From Streptomyces sp. CB02414 (GTDB taxonomy: Bacteria > Actinomycetota > Actinomycetes > Streptomycetales > Streptomycetaceae), in the NCBI RefSeq assembly GCF_001905385.1, contig NZ_LIPF01000001.1, positions 1,292,765 to 1,356,764 on the forward strand: a DNA stretch of 64,000 nt, given 5' to 3'. The notes beneath the pieces were generated by a model that worked only from the letters and a program-made list of their open reading frames with translations, was not told the DNA's origin and searched no databases. Positions within the stretch are counted from its first letter, which is position 1, and the number at the start of each line of letters is the position of its first letter. The position numbers were made by a program, and so were the translations under genes. Shown piece after piece: positions 1-7,629 of this stretch.

Positions 1-885
1 ACCGGGCTCCCGGTGACGCTGCGCACCCGCTTCCAGGCAGGGTCGATCAGCAAGCAGGTCACCGCGTTCGCCGCCCTGCGTCTCGTCGCCCGCGGCGACC
101 TCGGCCTCGACACGGACCTGGACCGGTATCTGAGCGGGCGGCGAGTGCCCCGCACCGTCGGCGGAGCCGCCGTGACCCTGCGCCACCTGCTGTCGAACAC
201 GGCGGGCTTCTCCAGTGCGGCCGCCACCTGGTGGCGGCCCGGGGAGCCGATGCCGAAGCTCGACACCGTGCTCGACGACGTGAGCGCCGAGCACGAACCG
301 GGCACCCTGTTCCGCAAGGCCGGCAGCCAGTGGGCGCTGGCCGAACGGCTCCTGACCGACATCACCGGGCAGGACTTCGCCGACCTGGCGCAGGAGCTGG
401 TCTTCGCACCGCTCGGCATGGCGGACAGCTCTTTCACGCCCCCCGCCGACGGGCTCTCCGCCCGGGACGACTGGGCGGCGGGACACGACCGGCACGGCCG
501 GCCGCTGCTCGACGGCTTCCGGGTGCGGCCGGTACGGGCCGGCAGCGGACTGTGGTCCACCGCCGCCGACCTCGCCCAGCTGGCCGCGGAGATCCGCCAG
601 GCCCACCTGGGCTGCTCCGACCTGCTGCCGGCCGCGCTCGCCACGCAGATGCTCACCGAGGCGTTCCCCGGCAGCTTCTACGGCCTGGGCACGGTCGTCG
701 ACGGGTCCCTGGGAGAGGCGGAGTTCGGCCACGGCGGGCAGACCGCGGGGTTCCGCGCGCTGGTCTCGCTGCGGCTGCGTTCCGGCAGCGGCTGCGTGGT
801 GCTGACCAACGGCGAGGGCGGCAAGCACGTGCACAAGGCGGTCGCCGCGTCCCTGGGCCGTGAGCTGACGGTCGACGACGACTGA
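1..885 (+). CDS. Serine hydrolase, beta-lactamase/PBP4* class C-like family (5' end outside window)
   Basis: The frame is open from base 1, so the N-terminus lies outside the window; the GTG at 13 is internal. Counting from base 1, the SxxK nucleophile motif (GSISKQ) is at residues 15-18 and the third-box equivalent (GHGGQTAG) is near residue 244, as in class C beta-lactamase, DD-peptidase and esterase relatives. The usual YxN box seems absent: the matching stretch near residues 104-110 reads FRKAGSQ, with no Tyr or Asn in place. About 294 residues are visible with no membrane segment. It may be an esterase, a peptidase or an inactive relative; the substrate cannot be told from the sequence. 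A 133-bp gap separates it from the SARP gene downstream. Confidence 0.85.
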   Translation, partial: TGLPVTLRTRFQAGSISKQVTAFAALRLVARGDLGLDTDLDRYLSGRRVPRTVGGAAVTLRHLLSNTAGFSSAAATWWRPGEPMPKLDTVLDDVSAEHEPGTLFRKAGSQWALAERLLTDITGQDFADLAQELVFAPLGMADSSFTPPADGLSARDDWAAGHDRHGRPLLDGFRVRPVRAGSGLWSTAADLAQLAAEIRQAHLGCSDLLPAALATQMLTEAFPGSFYGLGTVVDGSLGEAEFGHGGQTAGFRALVSLRLRSGSGCVVLTNGEGGKHVHKAVAASLGRELTVDDD

Positions 886-931
886 CCGGTGGCGACCGTC
901 CGTTCCCGGACGTTACGGTCGCGCGCCGTGG

Positions 932-950
932 TGTTACCGAACGGATAACA
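932..950. promoter_or_regulatory. Imperfect inverted repeat upstream of SARP gene
   Basis: TGTTACCG, two bases, then CGGATAACA forms a near-perfect palindrome with one extra A in the right arm. It lies about 70 bp upstream of the SARP start, in the only space available for a promoter, so it could be an operator. The assignment rests on position and symmetry alone. Confidence 0.25.
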
Positions 951-1018
951 CGAGAATAGGGCTCCCGCATAGCTTCGTGGCGATACATCGACCGCACATG
1001 CAAGACGGGGGATGTCGC

Positions 1019-2875
1019 ATGGACTTCCGAGTCCTCGGCCCAGTGGAAGCACACAGGGGCGGACTACACATTCCGCTCTCCGGATCCAAGGTTCACACGG
1101 TACTGGCGGCCCTGCTGCTCGCGAAGGGCCGTGTCGTGTCGGACAGCAGACTCAACTTCCTGCTGTGGGGCTGGGAACCGCCGGCCACGTCCGGCGCCCA
1201 GATCTACACGTACATGTCGCGGCTGCGCAAGCTCCTCGGCGACGAGGTGCGCATCGAGCGCAGACCCCCCGGCTATCTGCTCCAGGCCCCCGACAGTGCC
1301 GTGGACCTGCTGGAGTTCGAGCGGCTGGACCGGCTCGGGCGGGCGGCGCTGGCGCAGCGCCGCCACCAGGAGGCGGGGGCGCTGCTCGCCGAGGCCCTCG
1401 GGCACTGGCGCGGCACCGCCCTCGCCAACGTCACCGAGCACCTCGCCGACGCGGAGCTGCCGCAGCTGGAGGAGGCCCGGATGCACACCCTGGAGAACCG
1501 CATCGAGGCCGACCTCGCGCTGGGCCGGCACGAGCAGCTCACCGCCGAACTCACCGGTCTCGTCGCCCAGCACCCGCTGCGCGAGAAGCTCCGGGCCCAG
1601 CTGATGACCGCCCTCTACCGCAGCGGCCGGCAGAGCGACGCCCTGCAGAGCTACTACGAGGGCCGCGGCCTCCTCGCCGACCAGCTCGGCATCGACCCCG
1701 GCGAGGCGCTCGGCGCGACCTACGCGGCCGTCCTCAAGGGCACCCGGGGGCCGGGCCCCGGCGGCGACACCCGGCCCGCGCGGGAGGAGCCGGCCGATCC
1801 CGTCGCCCCCTCCACGCTGCCCCCGGCCGCCGGGCAGCTCGCCGGCCGGGACGCGGAGATCCGGACGCTGCGCACCCAGCTGGCGGAGTCGGTCGCCGGG
1901 CAGGGGCCGCGCCATCTCCTGATCACGGGCATGGCCGGCGTCGGCAAGACCGCCCTGGCCGTCCACGTCGCGCACGCGGCGGCCGGGGACTTCCCCGACG
2001 GCCGGCTCCTGGCCGAGCTGTCGGAGGCGAACGGCCGTCCCCGCTCGCCGGGTGACGTCCTGGCCGGGCTGCTGCGCGACCTCGGGGAGCCGCTCGAGGA
2101 GAGTGACACGCCGGCACCGGACGCGGGCGGGCGGGGCGGCCGCAGGCAGTGCGAGGACCTCGTGCGGCTGCTCCGTGCCCGCACCGCGGGGCGCCAACTG
2201 CTGGTGGTGCTGGACGGCGCGGCCGAGGGACGACTGCTCGACCCGTTGCTGGCGGGCCTCCAGGGCGTCGTGGTGCTGATCACCGGCCGCACCAGGCTCA
2301 CCCAGGTCATCGGCGCCCGCACCACGGCACTCGCGCCGCTCGGTGCCCCCGCCTCCCTCGACCTGCTGGCCGGCGTCACGGGCCGGGCCCGGCTGGCCGC
2401 GGAGCCCGACGCCACGCGGGAACTGCTCGGCCACTGCGGTGGACTGCCGTTGGCACTGCGCATCGCCGGGAGCCGTCTCCTCGCCCGCCCGTTCTGGCCC
2501 GTGGCCCGCCTCGCCCAGCGCATGGCGGCCCCGGAGAACCGGCTGCGGGAACTCTCCTACGGCGGCATGGACGTCGGCGCGGCCTTGCTGGCGTCGCTGT
2601 ACGCACTGCCGTCGCCCGCGCGGACGGTCCTGGTACGGCTGGCCGGCATGGGTGCCGAGCCGTTCCCCGCGCACCGGGCGGCCGGGATGCTGGGCATGAC
2701 GGAGGCGACCGCGGAACAGTGGCTGGAGCAGCTCGTGGACGGTGCGCTGCTCGACCTGTGCGGCGTCGACCTGATGGGGCGGCCCTTCTACCGTTTCCAC
2801 GAACTGGTGGTGCTTTTCGCCGCCGGCCTGCCGGCCGCGCCCCGCACCGGCACGAGGTCGCCGGCCGCCCGGTGA
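1019..2875 (+). CDS. SARP/AfsR-family transcriptional regulator with NB-ARC ATPase domain
   Basis: This 618-aa protein has an OmpR-type winged-helix DNA-binding domain at about 1-90 (MDFRVLGPVE, the usual SARP opening), a bacterial transcriptional activation (BTAD) domain to about 250, and an NB-ARC/STAND NTPase domain from about 280 with the P-loop GMAGVGKT near 304-311. It ends soon after the NTPase, so the C-terminal TPR array of AfsR is absent. The ATG at 1019 is chosen because GGGGGA lies just upstream and translation then opens on the conserved motif; an in-frame ATG at 977 has no such support. SARPs bind direct repeats overlapping -35 regions and activate secondary-metabolite or developmental genes. 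No biosynthetic cluster is adjacent, so the target is unknown. Confidence 0.88.
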   Translation: MDFRVLGPVEAHRGGLHIPLSGSKVHTVLAALLLAKGRVVSDSRLNFLLWGWEPPATSGAQIYTYMSRLRKLLGDEVRIERRPPGYLLQAPDSAVDLLEFERLDRLGRAALAQRRHQEAGALLAEALGHWRGTALANVTEHLADAELPQLEEARMHTLENRIEADLALGRHEQLTAELTGLVAQHPLREKLRAQLMTALYRSGRQSDALQSYYEGRGLLADQLGIDPGEALGATYAAVLKGTRGPGPGGDTRPAREEPADPVAPSTLPPAAGQLAGRDAEIRTLRTQLAESVAGQGPRHLLITGMAGVGKTALAVHVAHAAAGDFPDGRLLAELSEANGRPRSPGDVLAGLLRDLGEPLEESDTPAPDAGGRGGRRQCEDLVRLLRARTAGRQLLVVLDGAAEGRLLDPLLAGLQGVVVLITGRTRLTQVIGARTTALAPLGAPASLDLLAGVTGRARLAAEPDATRELLGHCGGLPLALRIAGSRLLARPFWPVARLAQRMAAPENRLRELSYGGMDVGAALLASLYALPSPARTVLVRLAGMGAEPFPAHRAAGMLGMTEATAEQWLEQLVDGALLDLCGVDLMGRPFYRFHELVVLFAAGLPAAPRTGTRSPAAR

Positions 2876-2885
2876 ACGAGCCGGA

Positions 2886-2936
2886 CACGGCAGCGGCCCC
2901 GCCCCGAGCATGGCTCGGGGCGGGGCCGCTGCCGTG
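2886..2936. terminator. Perfect 24-bp-stem hairpin between convergent SARP genes
   Basis: The left arm (2886-2909) and right arm (2913-2936) are exact reverse complements around a 3-nt loop. It starts 11 bp after the upstream SARP stop and lacks a T-run, as is common for Streptomyces terminators. Because it is symmetrical it could end transcription from both converging regulators. Confidence 0.8.
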
Positions 2937-3093
2937 AAATCAGTGCCAGCTCTCGTCGTCGGAGCCGGTGGCCGAAGCAGTGTGCCGGTGAGTAAAGCGG
3001 ACGTCCATCTTTTTCCCCCATGTACGAACAGTGGTGACCGAAATCCTGGAGCACACGCTAATGCACTCGGTTTTCCCCTCATTATCGAACGGA

Positions 3094-6084
3094 TTATCTT
3101 CCCTGTTTCTCCGTCGGCCGGTTCTCCTCGGGCAGTTCGGCGAGCGCGGCCCGGGCCCTCCGTATCCACGCCTTCACACCGATGCGTTCGAAATTGGCCA
3201 ATGCTCCGAGGAAACTGCGCCGAGCCTCCTGGAAATCGCCGCATTGCAGACCGGCCGTGCCGAGCGCGAGTTTGATGCGTCCCTCGACGAGCGCGCTGTC
3301 CACCAGGGCCGCCGTCTCCAGCGCCTGCCGCAGCGTGACCCGCGCCTGCTCCCAGCGTCCGGCGCCCATCCGGGCCTCGCCGAGCGCCAGCAGCCCATGG
3401 GCCAGCCCCAGCATGTCCAGCCGGCTCCGCACGATGTGGATGACCCGGAGCAGGGCGTCCTCGGCGAGTTCGTACTCCCGGCGGGCCAGGTGCACCCGGG
3501 CCAGCCGGTGGGTGCCCAGCGCCAGGCTGCGGGCGCCGCCCTCGCCGATCGCGGCGGAGACGCGTACCGACTCCTCGCTCAGCCGCAGCGCCTCGTCGAT
3601 GTCGTCCCGGTCCAGGCAGATCTGCGCCATGTTGTTCAGCGCGTGGGCCTCCGAGGAGCGGTCGCCCACCGCACGGAAGACCTCCAGCGCCGCGGTGCTG
3701 TACCGCGTCGCGGTGTCCAGTTCGCCACGCATCTCGTCGATCATCGCCATGTTGCGCAGCACCAGGGCCCCGCCGTGTTCCTCCCCTGCCCGTTCGTGCA
3801 GCTCCCGTGCCCGGGTGAACAGCCCGTACGCCGTCGTGAAGTCCCGCTGGCGCATTTCCAGCGCGCCGAGAGCGTGCAGCATCGCGGCCTCGCCGCGCGC
3901 GTTGCCCGCGGCGCGGGCCGCGGCCAGGGAGCGCTCCGCGCACTCGCGCCAGTCGTCGAGGTAGTTGCGGGTCTCGAAGAGCACCAGGACGCAGAGGGTC
4001 AGGTCCCAGGCGAACTCGTCCATGCCGGCGTCGGCCGCCCGGGCGACGACCGCGCTCAGCGAGAGCCGCTCGGCCTCCAGCCAGTCCAGCGGCCGGGCCA
4101 GCAGGAGGTCGGTCAGCTCCGGCGGCAGCCGGTGCGGGACGGCGGTGCCGTGGATGATGCTGAAGTCCCCGCCGAAGGAACGGCGGTGGGCCTCGGCCGC
4201 GAGGAACAGGTACGTGCGGAACACCCTGTCCAGGACGGCCCGTCGCTCCTCGGCGCTCTCCTCCTGCGCACGCTCCCTCGCGAACAGCCGCAGCAGGTTC
4301 TGGAACCGGTAGCGCGTGTGCCCGGACAGGTCCTGGCCGATCACGTCGAGGAACTGCGCGTCGACCAGCTCCTCGATGAGCCGTTCCCCGGTGTAGAGGT
4401 CGGTGTCGAGCAGGACGGCGGCCATCCAGGAGGAGAAGTCCGGCACGTCCAGCAGGCCGAGTCTTCGGTAGAGCCGCGCGGTCTGTTCGGCCAGACCCCG
4501 GTAGGTCAGTGCGAAGCTGGCGCGTACCTGCGACTCGCCCCGGCTCAGTTCGTCCAGCCGCAGCCGCTCGTCGCTGAGCCGGCCCACCAGGTGCTCGACG
4601 GTCCAGTGCGGTTTCGAGGCGAGCCGGGCCCCGGCGATGCGCAGCGCCAGCGGCAGCAGGTCGCACAGCTCGGCGAGGGTGGCGGCGGCGACCGGTTCGG
4701 CGGTGACGCGTTCCTCGCCGACGATGCCGCCCAGCAGCTCGACCGCCTCGTAGGTGGAAAGCGGCCCGAGCCGTACCCAGGCGCGCGGCGGCCACGCCAC
4801 CAGCTCCGGCAGCTGCTCGCGCCCCGTGACCAGCACACAGCAGCCGTCGCCGCTCGGCAGCAACGGGCGCACCTGGGCGTAACTGCGCACGTTGTCCAGT
4901 ACGACGAGCACCCGGCGGTCGGCGAGCAGGCTCCGGTAGAGCGCGGCCCGCTCCTCCGGCTCAGCGGGTATCCGGCCCGCGGGCACGGACAGGGACCGCA
5001 GGAAGCGGCTGAGGACCTCGTCGGCGGTGGTCGGCTCCAACTGCTCGTCGTAGCCGTGCAGGTCGGCGAAGAGCTGGCCGTCGGGGAAGCGGTCCGCGAC
5101 GCTGTGCGCCCAGTGGATCGCGAGTCCGGTCTTGCCGACCCCCGCGACGCCGGTGATCAGCCCGGTGGCCGGGCCGCGGGTGGCACCGGGGGTGTCGAGC
5201 AGCTCGCCCAGCAGGGCCAGTTCCTCCTTGCGGCCGGCCAGCCTCGGCACGCCGGGCGGAAGCTCCAGCGGGTCGCCGACCGGCGCCGGCCCGGGCACCT
5301 GGTCGCCTTCGGGGTCGGGCACCGACAGCGACCGTTCGTCCTGCAGGATGGCGTCGCGCAATTCGGTCAGGGCGGGGCCGGGCTCGATGCCGAGTTCCTC
5401 CAACAGCGCCCGCCGGCCCTCCTGGAAGCTCTCCAGCGCCTCGGCCCGCCGGCCGGAACGGTACTGCGCGGTGATCAGCTGGTGGCGGGCGCGTTCGCGC
5501 AGCGGGTGGCGCCGGACCATCGCCGCCAGGTCGGGCAGCACACGCTGGTGGTCGCCCAGTTGCAGGCGTACGGCGGTGGCGTCCTCGAAGGCGTTGAGGC
5601 GCAGTTCCTCCAGCCGCTGCGCCTCGTCCTCCACGCGCGGGCCGTCGACGCCGGCCAGCGGGCGCCCGCGCCACAGCCGCAGCGCGTCCGCGTAGGCGCG
5701 GGACGCCTCGGGCAGCCGTTCCTCGCGCACCGCCGTCTCGGCCGAGGTGATCAGCTCGTTGAACTCGGACGTGTCCAGCGTGTGGCGGCCCAGCCGAAGG
5801 AGGTACCCGGGGTGGACCGTGACGATGACCTCCTCGGCACAGCCCGCGTTCTTGAACGCCTTGCGCAAGGCCGCGATGCAGATGGAGACCTGGGTGCGCG
5901 CCGTGGCGGGCGGGTGCTCGTTCCACACCGAGTCGATCAGCGCGTCGACCGGGACGACCCGGCCGGGGCTGAGGAGCAGGAGGGTGAGAATCGTGCGGTG
6001 CCGTGGTCCGCCCAGCGGCACCTGGGCATCTCCGACGCGTACTTCCGGTGGCCCCAGGATTCGGAACTCCAGCCGTTTCTCCAT
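3094..6084 (-). CDS. AfsR-like SARP regulator with NB-ARC and TPR domains
   Basis: This 996-aa protein has full AfsR-like architecture: winged helix at about 1-100 (MEKRLEFRILG), BTAD to about 255, NB-ARC ATPase from about 290 with the P-loop GVAGVGKT, and a C-terminal alpha-helical region from about 640 with repeated TPR-like signatures (for example ALHALGALEMRQRDF). The ATG at 6084 has AAGGGGAG immediately upstream; a longer frame to 6168 would add 28 residues lacking homology-like character. It converges on the smaller SARP and the two share the 3' hairpin. In AfsR-like proteins the NTPase and TPR parts gate DNA binding by phosphorylation or ligand; whether PkaA/PkaB, 14-16 kb away, act on it is only a guess. 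Confidence 0.88.
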   Translation of the reverse strand: MEKRLEFRILGPPEVRVGDAQVPLGGPRHRTILTLLLLSPGRVVPVDALIDSVWNEHPPATARTQVSICIAALRKAFKNAGCAEEVIVTVHPGYLLRLGRHTLDTSEFNELITSAETAVREERLPEASRAYADALRLWRGRPLAGVDGPRVEDEAQRLEELRLNAFEDATAVRLQLGDHQRVLPDLAAMVRRHPLRERARHQLITAQYRSGRRAEALESFQEGRRALLEELGIEPGPALTELRDAILQDERSLSVPDPEGDQVPGPAPVGDPLELPPGVPRLAGRKEELALLGELLDTPGATRGPATGLITGVAGVGKTGLAIHWAHSVADRFPDGQLFADLHGYDEQLEPTTADEVLSRFLRSLSVPAGRIPAEPEERAALYRSLLADRRVLVVLDNVRSYAQVRPLLPSGDGCCVLVTGREQLPELVAWPPRAWVRLGPLSTYEAVELLGGIVGEERVTAEPVAAATLAELCDLLPLALRIAGARLASKPHWTVEHLVGRLSDERLRLDELSRGESQVRASFALTYRGLAEQTARLYRRLGLLDVPDFSSWMAAVLLDTDLYTGERLIEELVDAQFLDVIGQDLSGHTRYRFQNLLRLFARERAQEESAEERRAVLDRVFRTYLFLAAEAHRRSFGGDFSIIHGTAVPHRLPPELTDLLLARPLDWLEAERLSLSAVVARAADAGMDEFAWDLTLCVLVLFETRNYLDDWRECAERSLAAARAAGNARGEAAMLHALGALEMRQRDFTTAYGLFTRARELHERAGEEHGGALVLRNMAMIDEMRGELDTATRYSTAALEVFRAVGDRSSEAHALNNMAQICLDRDDIDEALRLSEESVRVSAAIGEGGARSLALGTHRLARVHLARREYELAEDALLRVIHIVRSRLDMLGLAHGLLALGEARMGAGRWEQARVTLRQALETAALVDSALVEGRIKLALGTAGLQCGDFQEARRSFLGALANFERIGVKAWIRRARAALAELPEENRPTEKQGR

Positions 6085-6273
6085 GCTCCCCTTGATCCCC
6101 GTAGATCTCGGACAGGTGGGAGCAGTTTCCCTGCCGCCGTCGGAATTCGACGGATCGCCCCCAGGCACACGATACGACGGAGGAGGAAGCTACTGTCCGG
6201 TAGGAGGGCGCTAACCGGCAGTAACGGAAACAGAGTTCACGAAAATGCGTCTCTTCCGAACGTTGCGTGAATG

Positions 6274-6294
6274 AAGCTGAGTACCGCTCAGCTT
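6274..6294 (-). terminator. Short hairpin downstream of the mat operon
   Basis: AAGCTGAG and CTCAGCTT form a perfect 8-bp stem with a 5-nt loop, 18 bp past the acyltransferase stop. It is a weak terminator candidate. The rest of 6085-6312 probably holds the promoter of the divergently read SARP gene. Confidence 0.4.
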
Positions 6295-6312
6295 TTCGAT
6301 TGTTCGCCGCCG

Positions 6313-7629
6313 TCAGTCCCGCCCGCGCGCGGAGCGCTTCGTGCCGTTCGGCCACAGCCTCGGCTTCCGCTTCGCCGCCAGGTCCTCGACCCAGCCGACC
6401 GCGAGGACCATCAGGCCGATGAGGGGCCAGACCAGGGCGAACATCCAGATCGTGTACGCACCGTCGAGGGCGCCGACCGCGCGTTCGCTCTGCATGAAGG
6501 GGAGCCGGTAGGCGAGGTCGATGACCGGGACCGTCGCCATGATCAGCAGGTTGTGCCACAGGTAGATGGTGACCGCGCGGTTGTTGGACAGGGTCACCAG
6601 CTTGTCCCACTTGGCCAGACGGCCGGGGAGTTCCCGCCAGGACGGGGAGTACTGGAGCAGGATCACCACGAAGCCGAACGACCAGGTGGCCTGGGCCAGC
6701 GGGATGTCGTTGAGGTCCCAGCCGTCGGGACCGAGGTGGTTCGAGGCCCACCACAGGCCGAAGGCCATCACCAGGGCCGCGCAGGACACGGAAACGTACC
6801 GCGGGATCTGCTTCAGCAGGCCCTCGTGGTGGGCGAAGCCCAGAACCCAGCAGCCGCCGTAGACCGCGAAGTCGGTGACCGCGTTGCCGGTCTCGCCGGG
6901 GATCTTCACCAGGCCGGTGCCGACGATCGCGGTCAGGCCCAGCGGCGCGAGCAGCGTCGGCCACGGCGCCTTGCGGAACAGCCACAGCAACAGCGGCGAG
7001 GCGATGACGAACCAGAGGTAGGCGCGCAGGTACCACAGCGGCCCCGCGGCCTGCACCGCCCACGTGTCCTCCAGCAGGCCGGACTGGGAGCCGACGTGCC
7101 AGGGGTAGGGCGGGGCGCCGAACGGGACGATGTAGTTGAACAGCGAGACGAGGCCCCAGGTGTCGCCGTGGTCCGGGTCCTCGGCCGGGTTCCAGCCGTT
7201 GAGGAACAGCATCGCCAGCACCACGGCGGCGAACGCCCACATGGGCGGCAGCAGGCGGCGCACGCGTCCGCGGATCACGCTCAGCGCCGGCCGCTTCAGC
7301 GACCGCGCCATCAGCGAGCCCGCCAGCGCGAACATCACGCCCATCGACGGGAAGACCACCGACAGCCAGGCCCAGCCGAACAGGTGGTAGACGACGACGC
7401 GGACCAGCGCGATGGAGCGCAGCAGGTCGAGGTACCGGTCGCGGCCCGGCTTCCCGGCGGCGGGGGCGGCCGGGGGCGCGATGTCGGGTGCGGTGCCGGG
7501 TGCGGGCTCCGTCGTGCGCTGCTGCGGGACGGCGTACGGCGTCGCCGCCGTTCTCGGCTCCTGGGCGTAGGGCGTGCCGTACGGCTCCGGGCCCGTGCCG
7601 GTCGGGCCGGCCGTGTGTCCGTGGGTCAT
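6313..7629 (-). CDS. matA: Membrane acyltransferase (acyltransferase-3 family), likely MatA
   Basis: This 438-aa polytopic protein has a Pro/Thr-rich cytoplasmic N-terminus of about 70 residues followed by roughly ten hydrophobic segments. The first segment carries the family hallmark, RYLDLLRSIALVRVVVYH, ending in the histidine expected of acyltransferase-3 (OatA/NodX/IcaC-like) enzymes that move acyl groups across the membrane onto sugars. The ATG at 7629 overlaps the stop of the upstream glycosyltransferase gene (ATGA), indicating translational coupling. From memory, the matching pair in S. coelicolor/S. lividans is the matAB locus needed for PNAG-like polymer and pellet formation; the matA name rests on that synteny. 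It probably modifies the polymer made by MatB. Confidence 0.8.
   Translation of the reverse strand: MTHGHTAGPTGTGPEPYGTPYAQEPRTAATPYAVPQQRTTEPAPGTAPDIAPPAAPAAGKPGRDRYLDLLRSIALVRVVVYHLFGWAWLSVVFPSMGVMFALAGSLMARSLKRPALSVIRGRVRRLLPPMWAFAAVVLAMLFLNGWNPAEDPDHGDTWGLVSLFNYIVPFGAPPYPWHVGSQSGLLEDTWAVQAAGPLWYLRAYLWFVIASPLLLWLFRKAPWPTLLAPLGLTAIVGTGLVKIPGETGNAVTDFAVYGGCWVLGFAHHEGLLKQIPRYVSVSCAALVMAFGLWWASNHLGPDGWDLNDIPLAQATWSFGFVVILLQYSPSWRELPGRLAKWDKLVTLSNNRAVTIYLWHNLLIMATVPVIDLAYRLPFMQSERAVGALDGAYTIWMFALVWPLIGLMVLAVGWVEDLAAKRKPRLWPNGTKRSARGRD

Noticed and set aside
3031..6270. Plus-strand open frame of over 1000 codons opposite the AfsR-like gene
   Set aside because: It is a mirror of the real minus-strand gene in very GC-rich DNA; its translation is rich in Gln/Gly/Arg/Val and shows no domain.
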